DNA of 64,000 bases from a virus, in the IMG/VR virus record IMGVR_UViG_3300025424_000296, positions 1 to 64,000 of that record; one strand, written 5' to 3'. The stretch's first letter is position 1; every line of letters begins with the position of its first letter. The notes beneath the pieces were generated by a model. That model searched no databases, was not told where the DNA came from, and saw nothing but the letters and a program-made list of their open reading frames with translations. The position numbers were made by a program, and so were the translations under genes. This document shows, piece after piece, positions 1 through 8,513 of the stretch.

Positions 1-1668
1 GTAGGTGCATTAACTAACTGGACACAAGTTTCTGCTGGTTTCTATAACATCGCAGCAGTTAAAACTGATGGAACACTATGGACCTGTGGATATAATAATT
101 ATGGTCAATTGGTTTTTCCTCAAGTGTCAACGATAGTTTTACCAAATCTTTCCTCTCCTATACAAGTGGGTGCACTTACCACATGGAAACAAGCTGCTGC
201 TGGATCAAACTTTGCAGCAGCAATTAAAACTGATGGAACATTATGGGCCTGGGGATATAATAGTTTTGGTCAATTGGGTAACAACGACCCAACTTTAGCC
301 CAACAATCTTCTCCAGTTCAAGTTGGTGCATTAACTAATTGGAAACAAGTTTCTGCTGCACAAAATTTTGCAGCAGCAATTAAAACTGATGGAACACTAT
401 GGGCCTGGGGAACAAACACCTCTGGTCAATTGGGTAATGGTACAACAGTTCTTTATTACTCCTCTCCCATACTAGTGGGTGCATTAACTAATTGGAGTCA
501 GGTTTCTGCCGGTACTGGTTTTACAGCAGCAGTTAAAACTGATGGAACATTATGGGCCTGGGGAACAAACAACGCTGGTCAATTGGGAAATGGTACAAAT
601 ACTGCTTATTTATCACCTATTCAAATTGGTGCGTTAACTACGTGGAAACAGATGTCTGCTGCACCAAATTTTACAGCAGCAGTTAAAACTGATGGAACAT
701 TATGGGCCTGGGGAACAAACAACGCTGGTCAATTGGGTATTGGTACAACAGTTCTTTATTCCTCACCTATACAAGTGGGTGCATTAACTAATTGGAAACA
801 AGTTTCTGCTGCACAAAATTTTGCAGCAGCAATTAAAACTGATGGTACATTATGGGCTTGGGGAATAAACATTACTGGTCAATTGGGTAATGGTACTGTC
901 ACAACTTATTATTCCCCAGTTCAAGTAGGTGCATTAACCAACTGGAGTCAGGTTTCTGCTGCACCAAATTTTATAACAGCAGTAAAAACTGATGGAACAT
1001 TATGGGCATGTGGACTAAACACCTCTGGTCAATTGGGTATTGGAACTACTACTTTATATTCATCTCCCGTTCAAGTTGGTGCATTAACCACGTGGAGTCT
1101 AGTTTATGCCGGTACTGGTTTTATAACAGCAGTAAAAACTGATGGAACATTATGGACATGTGGACTAAACACCTCTGGTCAATTGGGTTATAGCACAACT
1201 CAATCGAGCGTACCTCTTCAGTTGTCCTCTCCGGTTCAAGTAGGTGCATTAACCAATTGGAAATATGTTGCTGTTAATTCTTCAGGTTATTCAATGGCAG
1301 CAGTAAAAACTGATGGTACATTATGGACTTGTGGATATAATGGTCAAGGTCAGTTGGGTAATAGTACAATCGTTTCTTATTCCTCTCCAGTTCAAGTAGG
1401 TGCATTAACCAACTGGAGTACCGTTGCTACCGGTGTTAATAACACAGCGGCAATCAAAACTGATGGTACACTATGGACCTGGGGAATTGATAATTATGGT
1501 CAATTGGGTAATGGAACATCTGCATGGTATTCATCCCCAGTTCAAGTAGGTGCATTAACCACTTGGAATACGGTTTCAGTTGGGAACAATTCAATGGTAG
1601 CTACAGCAACACCAGCTGCTCCAACTTTTACTATAAACATCGGGCCCGGTGTGAAATTTAACACTTAA
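1..1668 (+). CDS. RCC1-repeat protein, 5' end outside window
   Basis: The frame is open from the first base, so the start lies outside the window; 555 codons are visible. They form about ten near-identical repeats of roughly 50 residues, each with KTDGTLWxWG, a GQLGNG turn and SSPVQVGALTxW. This is the RCC1 beta-propeller blade pattern (pairs of blades give a seven-bladed ring). In phages such proteins are usually fibre or adhesin parts, so host-surface binding is an inference. The repeats are very similar in DNA as well, suggesting recent expansion by recombination. The first visible blade is irregular: the GNG turn is replaced by VFPQVS. The C-terminal 20 residues leave the repeat. No SD or promoter can be seen. 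Confidence 0.8.
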   Translation, partial: VGALTNWTQVSAGFYNIAAVKTDGTLWTCGYNNYGQLVFPQVSTIVLPNLSSPIQVGALTTWKQAAAGSNFAAAIKTDGTLWAWGYNSFGQLGNNDPTLAQQSSPVQVGALTNWKQVSAAQNFAAAIKTDGTLWAWGTNTSGQLGNGTTVLYYSSPILVGALTNWSQVSAGTGFTAAVKTDGTLWAWGTNNAGQLGNGTNTAYLSPIQIGALTTWKQMSAAPNFTAAVKTDGTLWAWGTNNAGQLGIGTTVLYSSPIQVGALTNWKQVSAAQNFAAAIKTDGTLWAWGINITGQLGNGTVTTYYSPVQVGALTNWSQVSAAPNFITAVKTDGTLWACGLNTSGQLGIGTTTLYSSPVQVGALTTWSLVYAGTGFITAVKTDGTLWTCGLNTSGQLGYSTTQSSVPLQLSSPVQVGALTNWKYVAVNSSGYSMAAVKTDGTLWTCGYNGQGQLGNSTIVSYSSPVQVGALTNWSTVATGVNNTAAIKTDGTLWTWGIDNYGQLGNGTSAWYSSPVQVGALTTWNTVSVGNNSMVATATPAAPTFTINIGPGVKFNT

Positions 1669-1728
1669 TTAATAATTGCATAATATAATAACTCACTGTA
1701 GACTAACACTACTCGACGAGGATATGCG

Positions 1729-1869
1729 ATGCAACAACAGTTCAAAGCCTTACTATTGATGATTGTTATGTTTGTGGTACTGTCAACACTTCTAAATGCG
1801 TTTATGAATACTTGGAACTATCTAGCCAAAATAGAAAGAGGGCGAGTTGTCACACTTGAACAACACTAA
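1729..1869 (+). CDS. Small membrane protein, 46 aa
   Basis: ATG with GACGAGG about 10 nt upstream. After a short polar start (MQQQFKA) there is one hydrophobic segment at about residues 8-24, then a polar tail ending EQH. It is a single-span microprotein of unknown function. A second possible ORF overlaps its end. Confidence 0.5.
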   Translation: MQQQFKALLLMIVMFVVLSTLLNAFMNTWNYLAKIERGRVVTLEQH

Positions 1870-1957
1870 ACCACGAGAACGATTGCTGGTCTGGACTTGC
1901 ATTGTAATTTTTGGAGGATGCTTCATTAATTTGATCTACAATGTATTGACAAAATAA
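1856..1957 (+). CDS. Possible TTG-start membrane microprotein, 33 aa
   Basis: A TTG codon overlapping the end of the previous gene opens 33 codons: a basic start (NNTKPRER) and then a hydrophobic span (LLVWTCIVIFGG). The arrangement is typical of overlapping phage microproteins. There is no clear SD, so this is a weak call. Confidence 0.25.
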   Translation: MNNTKPRERLLVWTCIVIFGGCFINLIYNVLTK

Positions 1958-2018
1958 TACGAGAAGGTATACTAAGATTGTTGCTGCTGTGGTTAGTGGC
2001 GGTGGTAGGTATAAACAA

Positions 2019-2092
2019 TGCTCTGGTAGCCTAACGGTTAAGGCAGCTGACTCATAATCAGTTGATTGGGGGTTCGAATCCCTCCCGGAGCA
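2019..2092 (+). tRNA. tRNA with CAT anticodon (Met or lysidine-Ile)
   Basis: A 7-bp acceptor stem (TGCTCTG with CGGAGCA), loop CTCATAA with anticodon CAT at 2053-2055, a canonical TTCGAAT T-loop, and an encoded CCA at 2093-2095. By eye I cannot separate elongator Met from Ile(k2C). All stems pair, so the gene is probably functional. Confidence 0.9.
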
Positions 2093-2109
2093 CCACCCAC
2101 ATTTTATTT

Positions 2110-2229
2110 TTAAACTAATCTTTCACTAGAATTTATCCTATACTTTTCAATAATTTTCCAATCTGAATTTCCAAAATATATTAATCCAGTATTGATACCT
2201 TTTTCCTTAGCCCAATTTTTTAAATGCAT
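2110..2229 (-). pseudogene. Possible C-terminal remnant of a homing endonuclease, 39 aa
   Basis: The minus strand has a 39-codon frame with KNWAKEKGINTGLIYFG followed by SDWKIIEKYRI. This resembles the C-terminal tail of phage homing endonucleases, which often sit beside tRNA genes. No SD and no catalytic part are seen, so it is probably a decayed fragment. The family link is from memory and weak. Confidence 0.35.
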
Positions 2230-2230
2230 A

Positions 2231-2249
2231 TGTAGAGCCAGGCTCTACA
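2231..2249. repeat. Perfect 19-bp palindrome
   Basis: TGTAGAGCC, a single A, then GGCTCTACA: two 9-bp arms one base apart. The loop is too short for an RNA hairpin, which favours a dimeric protein site or a cruciform. It lies at the 5' end of the minus-strand remnant and about 100 bp before the next plus-strand gene. The 2250-2350 stretch holds a TCTAAATAC box near 2262 but no gene. Confidence 0.6.
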
Positions 2250-2350
2250 GACTGGGTTTCTAAATACTTGTAACATTTTGATTATTAACAATATTTACCT
2301 TTGTAATATGCAATAAATAATTTTATCAGTGGTATAGAAAGGCTAATATA

Positions 2351-2524
2351 ATGAAGTTAAAAGTAGTCGAATCGGCAACAAAACCTGGACCGGAATATGT
2401 AGAAGTTACACTAGATTTAGTGCCAATGTGGGAAAAGCTTTTAGACAATTTTGAAAAACAAGCAAAAGAAATAAATTTGATTTTGAAACAGGCGGGTCAT
2501 GTTTCTAAAAGAAAGAAAATATAA
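2351..2524 (+). CDS. Hypothetical protein, 57 aa
   Basis: ATG AAG TTA start, with its stop overlapping the next ATG (TAATG). The protein is polar and predicted mostly helical (MWEKLLDNFEKQAKEINLIL), ending in basic RKKI. No family recognised. The overlap implies translational coupling with the next gene. Confidence 0.6.
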   Translation: MKLKVVESATKPGPEYVEVTLDLVPMWEKLLDNFEKQAKEINLILKQAGHVSKRKKI

Positions 2525-2829
2525 TGCGATTGGAGGAAATAACACCTTCTAACAGAGCATTTTTGGACTTGGTTGGAAACGAAAAGTTAGCAATCGGTTC
2601 TGCTTATTTCGAGATGTTGAATTTATTTGATGCATGTAAAGCCGGCACGGTACATAAATCTATTTGGATAGATAATTTTGAAAGGTTCAATGCGGGTATT
2701 AATGGAGCATATGAAATACTTGACCGTATGCCTGATACAACTGACCAGTTTGTTAGAAATTTGAAATCAGTTATAGAATCATATCAACATGACGTGTACA
2801 AACTCAACAAGAAACTAATAAAACCATAA
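2524..2829 (+). CDS. Hypothetical protein, 101 aa
   Basis: Starts inside the stop codon of the previous gene. It is acidic to neutral and mainly helical, with no signal peptide, membrane span or motif I recognise. Both genes likely come from one transcript. Confidence 0.6.
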   Translation: MRLEEITPSNRAFLDLVGNEKLAIGSAYFEMLNLFDACKAGTVHKSIWIDNFERFNAGINGAYEILDRMPDTTDQFVRNLKSVIESYQHDVYKLNKKLIKP

Positions 2830-2894
2830 GACAATTTGACTGTAAACAGTTACTTCGATAATAATACAGTATACAAAAAAATATGGAGTAATTG

Positions 2895-3347
2895 ATGAAG
2901 AAACTCTTAATTTTAGCTGCAATTTTCCTAAATTTTGCTACCACAGCGTCAGCAGCAGAAATTGTTGTTAGCCAACGATCCCGCACACTAACACTGTATC
3001 AAGATGATGGATCAGTTAAGCGTTATTCAGTTGCAGTGGGTAAGCCAGGGTTTCAATGGCATGGTACACATACAATTGGTGCCAAGCAGGAATGGCCTGC
3101 GTGGACCCCTCCTCCAGCTATGTTAAAGCGTAAGCCATACCTTCCTCATCACATGGCAGGTGGTCGCGGCAATCCGCTAGGTGCTCGTGCTATGTATATC
3201 AGTGGTACACTGTATAGAATACATGGGACCAATGAGCCCAGCAGTATTGGTCGTGCTGCCAGTTCTGGTTGTATTAGAATGCGTAATGCTGATGTGGTTG
3301 ATTTGTATAACCGAGTGGCAGTCGGAACAACTATTACAGTTCAATAA
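2895..3347 (+). CDS. Exported L,D-transpeptidase (YkuD domain)
   Basis: L,D-transpeptidases form 3-3 crosslinks in peptidoglycan or attach proteins to it, using a catalytic Cys in the periplasm. The protein (150 aa) has a signal peptide (MKKLLILAAIFLNFATTASA, cleaved about residue 21), then a compact YkuD domain with IHGTNEPSSIG and the signature SSGCIRMRNADV near the end, giving the His and the catalytic Cys. I chose ATG 2895 over TTG 2892 because of GGAG upstream. The next gene overlaps its stop by one base. A minimal one-domain enzyme in a phage could remodel the wall for lysis or entry; that role is inferred. Confidence 0.85.
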   Translation: MKKLLILAAIFLNFATTASAAEIVVSQRSRTLTLYQDDGSVKRYSVAVGKPGFQWHGTHTIGAKQEWPAWTPPPAMLKRKPYLPHHMAGGRGNPLGARAMYISGTLYRIHGTNEPSSIGRAASSGCIRMRNADVVDLYNRVAVGTTITVQ

Positions 3348-3622
3348 TGAGTTTGCTTAGAGAGTTTCCCGCAATGGAAGATTCCCCAGTAAGAATTTGG
3401 ACCACTGGGGGATACGATGTATCTGATCTTACTCTAAAAGATTTTCCATATGTTATTAATATATGCAGAGATAGCCTACCGTGGACATGGGTTGAGTGGT
3501 GTAAAAACAATTGTACTGAGCATTGGGCATGGTGGTTTGATAATAATATATGTTATGTGGGATTTATTGATCAGCAAGAAGCTTTATTATTTGCACTGAT
3601 ATATGTGGGAACAGAGGGATAA
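3347..3622 (+). CDS. Hypothetical protein, 91 aa
   Basis: Start overlaps the transpeptidase stop (TAATG). Trp-rich in the middle (PWTWVEWCKNN, HWAWWFDNN), with no signal peptide. No family recognised. Likely co-translated with the upstream gene. Confidence 0.6.
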   Translation: MSLLREFPAMEDSPVRIWTTGGYDVSDLTLKDFPYVINICRDSLPWTWVEWCKNNCTEHWAWWFDNNICYVGFIDQQEALLFALIYVGTEG

Positions 3623-3626
3623 TCAA

Positions 3627-3857
3627 ATGAATGATGCTGAAGATTTATATGATTTTGTTGATAGAGTTAATAGAGAAAATAACGAGAGAGAAATACGGCA
3701 AATGGAAGAAGATGGATATGTACAAATACCAGTTGAATTCAGAGTATATTTCAATAATCAAAAATGGATTAACCGAGAAACTCTACGTCATTTGCGAGCG
3801 TGGCTAACAGATGACACTGTTTATAAATTAGTTAAATCAGATTTTCAAATAACTTAA
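3627..3857 (+). CDS. Hypothetical protein, 76 aa
   Basis: ATG 3627 follows AGAGGGA at a normal distance. An upstream in-frame GTG at 3603 lies inside the preceding gene and lacks an SD. Charged helical N-terminus (RENNEREIRQMEED), then a beta-type segment. No known family. Confidence 0.6.
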   Translation: MNDAEDLYDFVDRVNRENNEREIRQMEEDGYVQIPVEFRVYFNNQKWINRETLRHLRAWLTDDTVYKLVKSDFQIT

Positions 3858-3881
3858 TCAAAACATAAGGATTGACGCTGT

Positions 3882-4229
3882 ATGTTAAAGCAAATCATGA
3901 AGACCTGGGAAGATAGTGAGTCAGTTTATTATGAAATCGGCTGTGATTGTCGCAGCAGTGATCATAATCTACAGGTTAACGCTGAGTCTGATAAGGATAG
4001 TACTTTAGCAGCATTAAATTTTGGTGTTACATTACATACTCGGTGGCAGTGGAATAGATTTAAACATCCGTTATTTGCTTGGTTAAATGAGCCACTAAAG
4101 CGTATCTCTATTGCCAGTGAGATTTTATTTCGGGGTAGATCAGAATATTATTATGAATTTATCCTAGGAGAAGATAATATTAAAGCATTGCGATATGCAT
4201 TAGATGAAATAGAAAAGAAGTTCAAATGA
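3882..4229 (+). CDS. Hypothetical protein, 115 aa
   Basis: Begins MLKQIMKTWEDSESVYYEI. The pattern YYEIGCDCRSSDHNL near the start, then a long amphipathic segment, is common among small phage proteins, but I cannot name the family. The stop overlaps the start of the glycosyltransferase by 4 nt, so the two are co-translated. Confidence 0.6.
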   Translation: MLKQIMKTWEDSESVYYEIGCDCRSSDHNLQVNAESDKDSTLAALNFGVTLHTRWQWNRFKHPLFAWLNEPLKRISIASEILFRGRSEYYYEFILGEDNIKALRYALDEIEKKFK

Positions 4230-4879
4230 AGATAGTATTTTGCATACCGGGTAATAAGTTTAGTGATCGTTGGCTACATTCATGGATGGATACAATTGCC
4301 ACAATGAGTCAGAATGGAATAGAATGGGTTTATTCTCTTGCATATGATCCTGTTGTATATTATGCACGTAATAGAGTATTAGGTGGTAATAACATAGATG
4401 GTCCTGATCAAAAACCTTTTAGAGGTCAATTGGATTATGATTATCAAATCTGGATTGATAGTGATATGGTCTGGACCGGACAAGATGTTTTAAATTTAAT
4501 TAAATTAGACAAACCCATTGCAAGTGGTTGTTATATGATGGCTGATAATGTTCAATTACCAATAGTAGAAAATTTAGATTGGAATTATCTATTCAAGGCT
4601 GGTACATTTAAATTCTTACACCGAGATGAGTTAGCAACCAGGACTGCGCCGTTTCCTGCTAGTTATGCAGGATTTGGTTTTATGGCAATCAAGCGAGGTG
4701 TAATAGAACATATGAAGTATCCTTGGTTTAGACCTAAATTTGTAGAGTATGAACACTTTCATGAATTCACAGCCGAGGATGTTGCATTTTGTTGGACTGC
4801 CCAGGAATTGGGATATGAGATCTGGGTAGATCCAGCAACAAAATTAGGTCATGAGAAATTAGTACCATTAACACCATAG
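4226..4879 (+). CDS. Glycosyltransferase-like protein, GT-A fold
   Basis: GT-A enzymes transfer sugars from nucleotide-sugar donors, binding a metal through a DxD motif. This 217-residue protein begins IVFCIPGNKF, has RNRVLGG and the DxD-type stretch YDYQIWIDSDMVW at about residues 71-83, then IASGCYMM, and a C-terminal EDVAFCWTAQELGY, typical of this fold. It is related in layout to the gene at 42455-43168. Acceptor unknown: host surface glycan, virion protein or modified DNA base are all possible. Confidence 0.7.
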   Translation: MKIVFCIPGNKFSDRWLHSWMDTIATMSQNGIEWVYSLAYDPVVYYARNRVLGGNNIDGPDQKPFRGQLDYDYQIWIDSDMVWTGQDVLNLIKLDKPIASGCYMMADNVQLPIVENLDWNYLFKAGTFKFLHRDELATRTAPFPASYAGFGFMAIKRGVIEHMKYPWFRPKFVEYEHFHEFTAEDVAFCWTAQELGYEIWVDPATKLGHEKLVPLTP

Positions 4880-4894
4880 AAAGGAAACATAAAC

Positions 4895-5119
4895 ATGTTT
4901 ATTAAATTAACAAATGCTGCTGAACAACATAAGAGTAAAGCACTTTATATCAACCCTGACCATATTACAACTGTATATGAGCTGGTCAAAGAAGGTGAAA
5001 CCAATCCGACTACATTTATTTACGGCGGCCCAACAGGAGTTAATTGGGAAGTTGAAGAAAGTTTAGATGATGTGATTAAGTTATTGAATAAGACTGGTAC
5101 AAAGGCTGTTAAAGCTTGA
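4895..5119 (+). CDS. Hypothetical protein, 74 aa
   Basis: SD GAAAGGAAA before the ATG. Small beta-rich protein (MFIKLTNAAEQHKSKALYIN), no family recognised. Last gene before a two-way terminator. Confidence 0.6.
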   Translation: MFIKLTNAAEQHKSKALYINPDHITTVYELVKEGETNPTTFIYGGPTGVNWEVEESLDDVIKLLNKTGTKAVKA

Positions 5120-5131
5120 TAATTGTTGAAT

Positions 5132-5170
5132 AAAAATTTGAAGCTATGCAAACATAGCTTCAAAAATTTA
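5132..5170. terminator. Bidirectional hairpin terminator
   Basis: GAAGCTATG, loop CAAA, CATAGCTTC at 5140-5161, flanked by AAAAATTT on both sides, so each strand ends in a U-tract. It separates convergent genes. Confidence 0.8.
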
Positions 5171-5173
5171 ATA

Positions 5174-5728
5174 TCACCATTTCTTTTTCAGTTGAATAAT
5201 TTCTGATTCAATTTTACTCACAATTGATTCTTTGGCAACTACATTACCAGATGTTGAAACATTTGTATTACCACTTACAATTGTCTTAATATTACCAACG
5301 GCAGTTACTTCTTTAACAGTAATAGTGGTTTTACTTGGTTCACTTATAGAAACTTTTGACTGTTCTTTTACAACTTCTGCGGTTTTTGATACTACATTAG
5401 ATGTAGTCTTTGAGTTCTCCTTAGTATATTCTGTTGTTTTTGATTTCACGGGCTGAGGAACAGGCTTCGGTTCTGGTGTTACTGCAATTTTTGGTGCAGC
5501 AGGCGGGGGTGCTACAGGTTTTGGTGCAGCAGGCGGGGGTGCTACAGGTTTTGGTGTCAGTGGGGGTTTCTCATAAACTGACAACCCTTCATCTGAAAAA
5601 ACCTTAGCAGACCAACACTGAGTTTTATCGACAAAGTCACATGCTTCATCTAGCTTTGGAAAAACAAATTTCTCAGTTTTTTCTTTGTAATTTACCCAGT
5701 TGTAAATTTCAACTTTGAACTTACTCAT
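5174..5728 (-). CDS. Proline-rich protein, 184 aa
   Basis: A 50-residue globular start (MSKFKVEIYNWVNYKEKTEK) leads into two tandem copies of PKPVAPPPAA, then a long low-complexity K/T/S/V region and a charged C-terminal helix (KIESEIIQLKKKW). Such Pro-rich linkers join virion domains, but nothing proves that here. The SD CGGAG and a CTATAAAT late-like box lie just upstream, which fits late expression. Confidence 0.6.
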   Translation of the reverse strand: MSKFKVEIYNWVNYKEKTEKFVFPKLDEACDFVDKTQCWSAKVFSDEGLSVYEKPPLTPKPVAPPPAAPKPVAPPPAAPKIAVTPEPKPVPQPVKSKTTEYTKENSKTTSNVVSKTAEVVKEQSKVSISEPSKTTITVKEVTAVGNIKTIVSGNTNVSTSGNVVAKESIVSKIESEIIQLKKKW

Positions 5729-5785
5729 GTTATATCTCCGATAAATTTATAGTTATTTAACAATTTAAATCATGATCATTAAAAA

Positions 5786-6691
5786 TTATTTTCGATCTGT
5801 TTTTAAAATTTTATCCCACTTATCTTTTAGGAATTCTATATATTGCTTGGGACTTGTAAAGCCTAATTTATTAAATATTTTCAGTAATTTTATTAATCCG
5901 GGGTCATTTTTAGTTCTGGAATTATGTATATCTGCTGATAATGAATTTGTCAAGTCTTGCGAATACTGTAACAGTTTCCACATTTTTGACTTACCTTCTT
6001 TGCTGAGCGAATTCATATCATTTTTATAGTATAACTCGCGCCATTCTTTAAAATAATCGCGATCAACTCGGCCCCAGGACTTTTGTGGTAGTACAGTTCG
6101 CATGCTCTTGACCAAGCTATCGGTTTCTATACGTTTGCCGGGATTTTGTGTCAACCAATCATTTGGTGTTTTGTAAACATATACAGGTATGCCCAGTCTC
6201 TTAGCACCTAATAATGTTTTTCTTAACCATACCAATCTATTTTGATCATCGTCATTTTTGATTTTATCAATTTCGTACAATATATGTACGCTCTTTATCA
6301 GTTTGGTAGCTGGTGTGGGAAACGGAATAGTAGGCTCTCTACTATAAATTCTATCTTCAGCTTCACTAGTCCTGGACCCGTCACTTCTGATCCAAGATCT
6401 TTCCCAGTAATCAACTGGAGCAGAGGTATATTTGTGATTTAACCAATTACCATCTAAATTAAACACAACTCCGTCTAGATAGTGATTTCTCAGTGTATAG
6501 TCGCCGACTTTACTTCTAGATGTGCTTAGATAATAAAACTTACCTGGTTTATGAAATTGCAGTTCAGCAGCCGTACCTGCACTGGCTGTGAGTTTAAAAT
6601 AACCACTATTTAAAATAAATGACGCAGTACTTAATCTGGTACTGTGGTATAATTCAGATGTAGCTGCTTCGAATAAGTCTTTTAATTTCAT
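5786..6691 (-). CDS. Possible ADP-ribosyltransferase-fold protein, 301 aa
   Basis: Starts MKLKDLFEA. The first half has LYHSTRLSTASFILNSGYF, then KFYYLSTSRSKVGDY and EDRIYSREPTIPF with KSVHILYEI. These resemble the H-Y-E/Q layout of ADP-ribosyltransferase folds (His/Thr strand, a serine strand, a late ExxR/E strand). This is a weak pattern match. The C-terminal 100 residues are charged and helical. The ATG is only 4 nt after AATAAATA, a late-type box, so the message may be nearly leaderless. Alternatives: a virion or injected protein of unknown function. Confidence 0.5.
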   Translation of the reverse strand: MKLKDLFEAATSELYHSTRLSTASFILNSGYFKLTASAGTAAELQFHKPGKFYYLSTSRSKVGDYTLRNHYLDGVVFNLDGNWLNHKYTSAPVDYWERSWIRSDGSRTSEAEDRIYSREPTIPFPTPATKLIKSVHILYEIDKIKNDDDQNRLVWLRKTLLGAKRLGIPVYVYKTPNDWLTQNPGKRIETDSLVKSMRTVLPQKSWGRVDRDYFKEWRELYYKNDMNSLSKEGKSKMWKLLQYSQDLTNSLSADIHNSRTKNDPGLIKLLKIFNKLGFTSPKQYIEFLKDKWDKILKTDRK

Positions 6692-6723
6692 GGTGTATTT
6701 ATTTAAAAATAACCAATAATAAA

Positions 6724-6747
6724 AAAGGGGCATCGAAATGCCCCTTT
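6724..6747 (-). terminator. Intrinsic terminator for minus-strand gene
   Basis: AAAGGGGCAT, loop CGAA, ATGCCCCTTT. Read on the minus strand it is followed by a T-rich run. It ends the transcript of the 73-aa gene to its right. Confidence 0.85.
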
Positions 6748-6778
6748 AGATCTCGTTGTGTATTTGTGTGTGTTTAAA

Positions 6779-7000
6779 TTACTTCTTCCAAAGAGAAGCA
6801 GAGTACAAATCATTTATACTCTTAAGAAATGGTAAATCCTTGTAGAACTCGCCAGCACTCTTGGTAAGAGCAGTGTGAAACTTTACAGAATCTTCCCAGG
6901 TCTTTGCATAAACTTCTGTGCTGATTTTGAACATAGAAGATGCAAATTCAATGTAAGCATTGCTTAATTCGGTGTGTGGTGTTTTTGATTTTTCTGACAT
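6779..7000 (-). CDS. Hypothetical protein, 73 aa
   Basis: All-helical protein (ELSNAYIEFASSMFKISTEV), slightly phasin-like in character but too short to assign. SD CGGAG and a clear promoter (7033-7060) lie upstream; a strong terminator follows. It is a monocistronic unit. Confidence 0.65.
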   Translation of the reverse strand: MSEKSKTPHTELSNAYIEFASSMFKISTEVYAKTWEDSVKFHTALTKSAGEFYKDLPFLKSINDLYSASLWKK

Positions 7001-7032
7001 AAATAGTCTCCGTTAAACATTGTAACAAATTT

Positions 7033-7060
7033 ATTATAAGTTATTTATTGTGCATTGCAA
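7033..7060 (-). promoter_or_regulatory. Sigma70-type promoter, minus strand
   Basis: TTGCAA at 7060-7055, 16-bp spacer, TATAAT at 7038-7033 on the minus strand; drives the 73-aa gene. Confidence 0.7.
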
Positions 7061-7088
7061 CATATTTATTGTTCTGAACAAAAATATT

Positions 7089-7448
7089 TCATTTTTTATT
7101 TTTCTTTAGCCAAATTCTATAGCTACCAACACCTCCTCTGCTGTCAACAATGGGTTCTACACGCCGTATGCAACGTATTTGTTTGCACCAATCTTGGAAT
7201 TCATGAGCAATTTGTCCACTTTTACCTGTTATGATTACCACATGTTCAGTTTGTGCTTCATTATGATCGGCTACAAAGTCATTGACTTTACCATGTGCTT
7301 CGCTAACAGTCATGCCGTGTAGGTCTAGTCTACGTTTAAGGGCTTGTGGTTCTTTCATGGGTATTATGGTTTCTTGTGGACTGTTAAATACTCTATCAAT
7401 ATAGAGATTCCAATCTCGTTGATCCTGTTCTCGTAATGGCTCAAACAT
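7089..7448 (-). CDS. Smr-domain protein, possible nuclease
   Basis: Smr domains (as at the MutS2 C-terminus) nick DNA or cleave RNA, for example to release collided ribosomes. The 119-aa protein has a short N-terminal arm, then LDLHGMTVSEAHGKV (the LDLHG signature), VVIITGKSG and a final GGVGSYRIWLK. ATG 7448 is chosen; the upstream TTG has a weaker context. In a window that also holds an ArfA-like peptide, IF-3 and bS21, a ribosome-related role is attractive but unproven. DNA repair or recombination is the alternative. Confidence 0.8.
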   Translation of the reverse strand: MFEPLREQDQRDWNLYIDRVFNSPQETIIPMKEPQALKRRLDLHGMTVSEAHGKVNDFVADHNEAQTEHVVIITGKSGQIAHEFQDWCKQIRCIRRVEPIVDSRGGVGSYRIWLKKNKK

Positions 7449-7528
7449 TTTGGTTTCTTTCTTTAGCAACTTCTACATTTTAACTAATTTTTATTAGTTT
7501 GCGAATCTTTTTTAAGAAATTAATAACC

Positions 7529-8512
7529 ATGAATAAATACCTACATATTTGGAGCATGGCTATGAAAATGAAATTAGAAGACTATATAGAAAAATATGGA
7601 GAATAATCTGGTACTCGGCGATTTTATGGTATGCAAAAATTATTAAAGACCAGACAAAAAACATATGAATCTCATCCATATAAACGACTGACTAAGGAAT
7701 GGTTTATATGGCGATATCCGGGGGATGGGTTACAACGTTTCAACGACCATGTTAACAAATCGAGACAATCCGAAGAAAATATGATTAAAAGATACGGAGA
7801 AAAGTTAGGCAAGAAAAAATGGGAAGAAACTGTACAAAAGAAAAATACCTTATCTATATTAAAAGCTAAAGGAGGTGAAAAGGCGTTATTAGAATGGAAA
7901 GAAAAACGTAATAAAGGATATGATGCTTATTGGGATAAGTTGTCGGAACAAGAAAGACAACAAGTTATAAAGAACCGAACCAAAAAATCTAAAGTAACAA
8001 AAAGGCAAAGATATGGTAATAAGAAAAAAATTGAAATTTTTAAAGAAAAATACGGCGAAGATGGTTCAGTCGAATATGCGAAATATTTACAAACTATTTT
8101 TAAATCAATTGGATATTCAAAAGAATGTGAAAAATTTATAAAAGATTTGATTAATAGCTATCCAATTTTACAACAGTATACATTATTCTATAGAGATCAA
8201 AATAATAATAAGGTTGAGTGGTTTTTAACAGACGGTAACAACATATTTTTCTATGATTTATGCATAAAAGAACGTATGATATTAGTAGAATATGACGGAA
8301 GCAAATGGCATCCCACTTATGATCAATATCTAAATAATCCTGATGATATTATGGAGATAATTGGAATGTCCGTAAAAGAAAAATTTGAAAAAGATCAAAA
8401 TAAAATTTTATTAGCTGAACAAAAAGGCTATACTATATTTGTAGTTAGATCAGATATGTCTAAAGATGAAATAAATCGAATTATATTAGACATCATACAT
8501 GAGGTTAGTTAA
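7529..8512 (+). pseudogene. Vsr-like homing endonuclease interrupted by in-frame TAA
   Basis: The frame can be read from ATG 7529 (MNKYLHIWSM) through LEDYIEKYGE to a TAA at 7604-7606, then on in the same frame through SGTRRFYGMQKLLKTRQK to 8512. The downstream 293 codons from ATG 7631 carry KRLTKEWFIWRYPG and a C-terminal PD-(D/E)XK/Vsr-like core, LVEYDGSKWHPTYDQY, then a K/D helix and GYTIFVVRSD. This matches the EDxHD/Vsr-like homing endonucleases of phages. The gene is either broken by one stop (GAA to TAA would do it) or re-started at ATG 7631 without the N-terminus. It lies directly before the QueD-like gene, overlapping its SD. Confidence 0.7.
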
Positions 8513-8513
8513 A

